NCBI GenBank assembly: GCA_020444005.1
Contig: JAHLLU010000161.1
Span: 1 to 5,441 of the forward strand
Direction: 5' to 3'
Length of the DNA stretch: 5,441 nucleotides
DNA from: an archaeon
Lineage (GTDB): Archaea; Thermoproteota; Bathyarchaeia; TCS64
This document shows, piece by piece, positions 5,346-5,441 of the stretch (its first letter is position 1; the number at the start of each line of letters is the position of its first letter). The notes beneath the pieces were generated by a model that saw only the letters and a program-made list of their open reading frames with translations, was not told where the DNA came from and made no database searches. The position numbers and the translations under genes were made by a program.

Positions 5346-5441
5346 TTGGAGAAATTCAAGACAAAGGAACTCTCACTTATCGCCGTATTCTCAGCCACAT
5401 GGATCGGGTACACTTTCATATCCAACATGGCAATCGGTCAG
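5346..5441 (+). CDS. N-terminus of a membrane protein (partial, TTG start)
   Basis: Thirty-two codons are open from a TTG at 5346 to the window edge. The translation begins with a charged stretch (MEKFKTKELS) followed by a hydrophobic segment (LIAVFSATWIGYTFISNMA), as expected for an N-terminal membrane helix. A short KTKELSLIAVFSA-type opening is reminiscent of substrate-binding S components of energy-coupling factor (ECF) transporters, but this is too little sequence to assign a family. The gene begins one base after the radical SAM stop and uses a ribosome binding site inside it, so the two are probably in one operon. A second in-frame TTG at 5337 directly abuts that site and is less likely. 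Confidence 0.55.
   Translation, partial: MEKFKTKELSLIAVFSATWIGYTFISNMAIGQ

Noticed and set aside
5069..5428. Minus-strand open frame of 119 codons at the right end
   Set aside because: It runs antisense through the conserved SPASM cysteine region and has no recognisable domain.

Overview
The window looks like part of the genome of an anaerobic archaeon. The evidence is indirect. A ferredoxin-dependent 2-oxoacid oxidoreductase is encoded by separate gamma and delta genes. TATA-like AT-rich boxes sit where archaeal promoters should be. One gene appears leaderless, while genes inside operons carry GGTGA or GGAGG ribosome binding sites. A radical SAM/SPASM protein resembles AhbD of the siroheme-dependent heme pathway, which is common in archaea and sulfate reducers. 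No rRNA, tRNA, CRISPR array, insertion sequence or phage gene is visible. A specific lineage cannot be fixed from this much sequence.

Layout: the left half is transcribed leftwards. From the middle outward it holds porG (2960-3520), porD (2672-2950) and a fused porA-porB gene (573-2672). These form a tight operon: porG and porD are 9 nt apart, and porD and porAB overlap by one base. Beyond a short gap with a T-rich stretch lies the start of a DUF917-family gene (510 down to 1), cut off by the window edge. A divergent AT-rich intergenic region (3521-3766) separates this block from the rightward genes. Those are a small three-helix membrane protein of the DUF4491 family (3767-4039), a radical SAM/SPASM enzyme (4238-5344), and the first 32 codons of a membrane protein (5346 to the edge) one base after it.

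How they work together: the Por proteins should form an oxygen-sensitive complex that interconverts a 2-oxoacid plus CoA with acyl-CoA, CO2 and reduced ferredoxin. PorD carries two [4Fe-4S] clusters and the alpha-beta chain carries TPP and the proximal cluster. The radical SAM protein and the following membrane protein look translationally coupled. No direct link between the two halves of the window is evident.

The most unusual points are the alpha-beta fusion with separate gamma and delta genes, altered active-site loops in that fusion, a Cys/His-containing insert in the SPASM domain of the radical SAM enzyme, and long intragenic runs in which synonymous codons end only in G/T or only in A/C.
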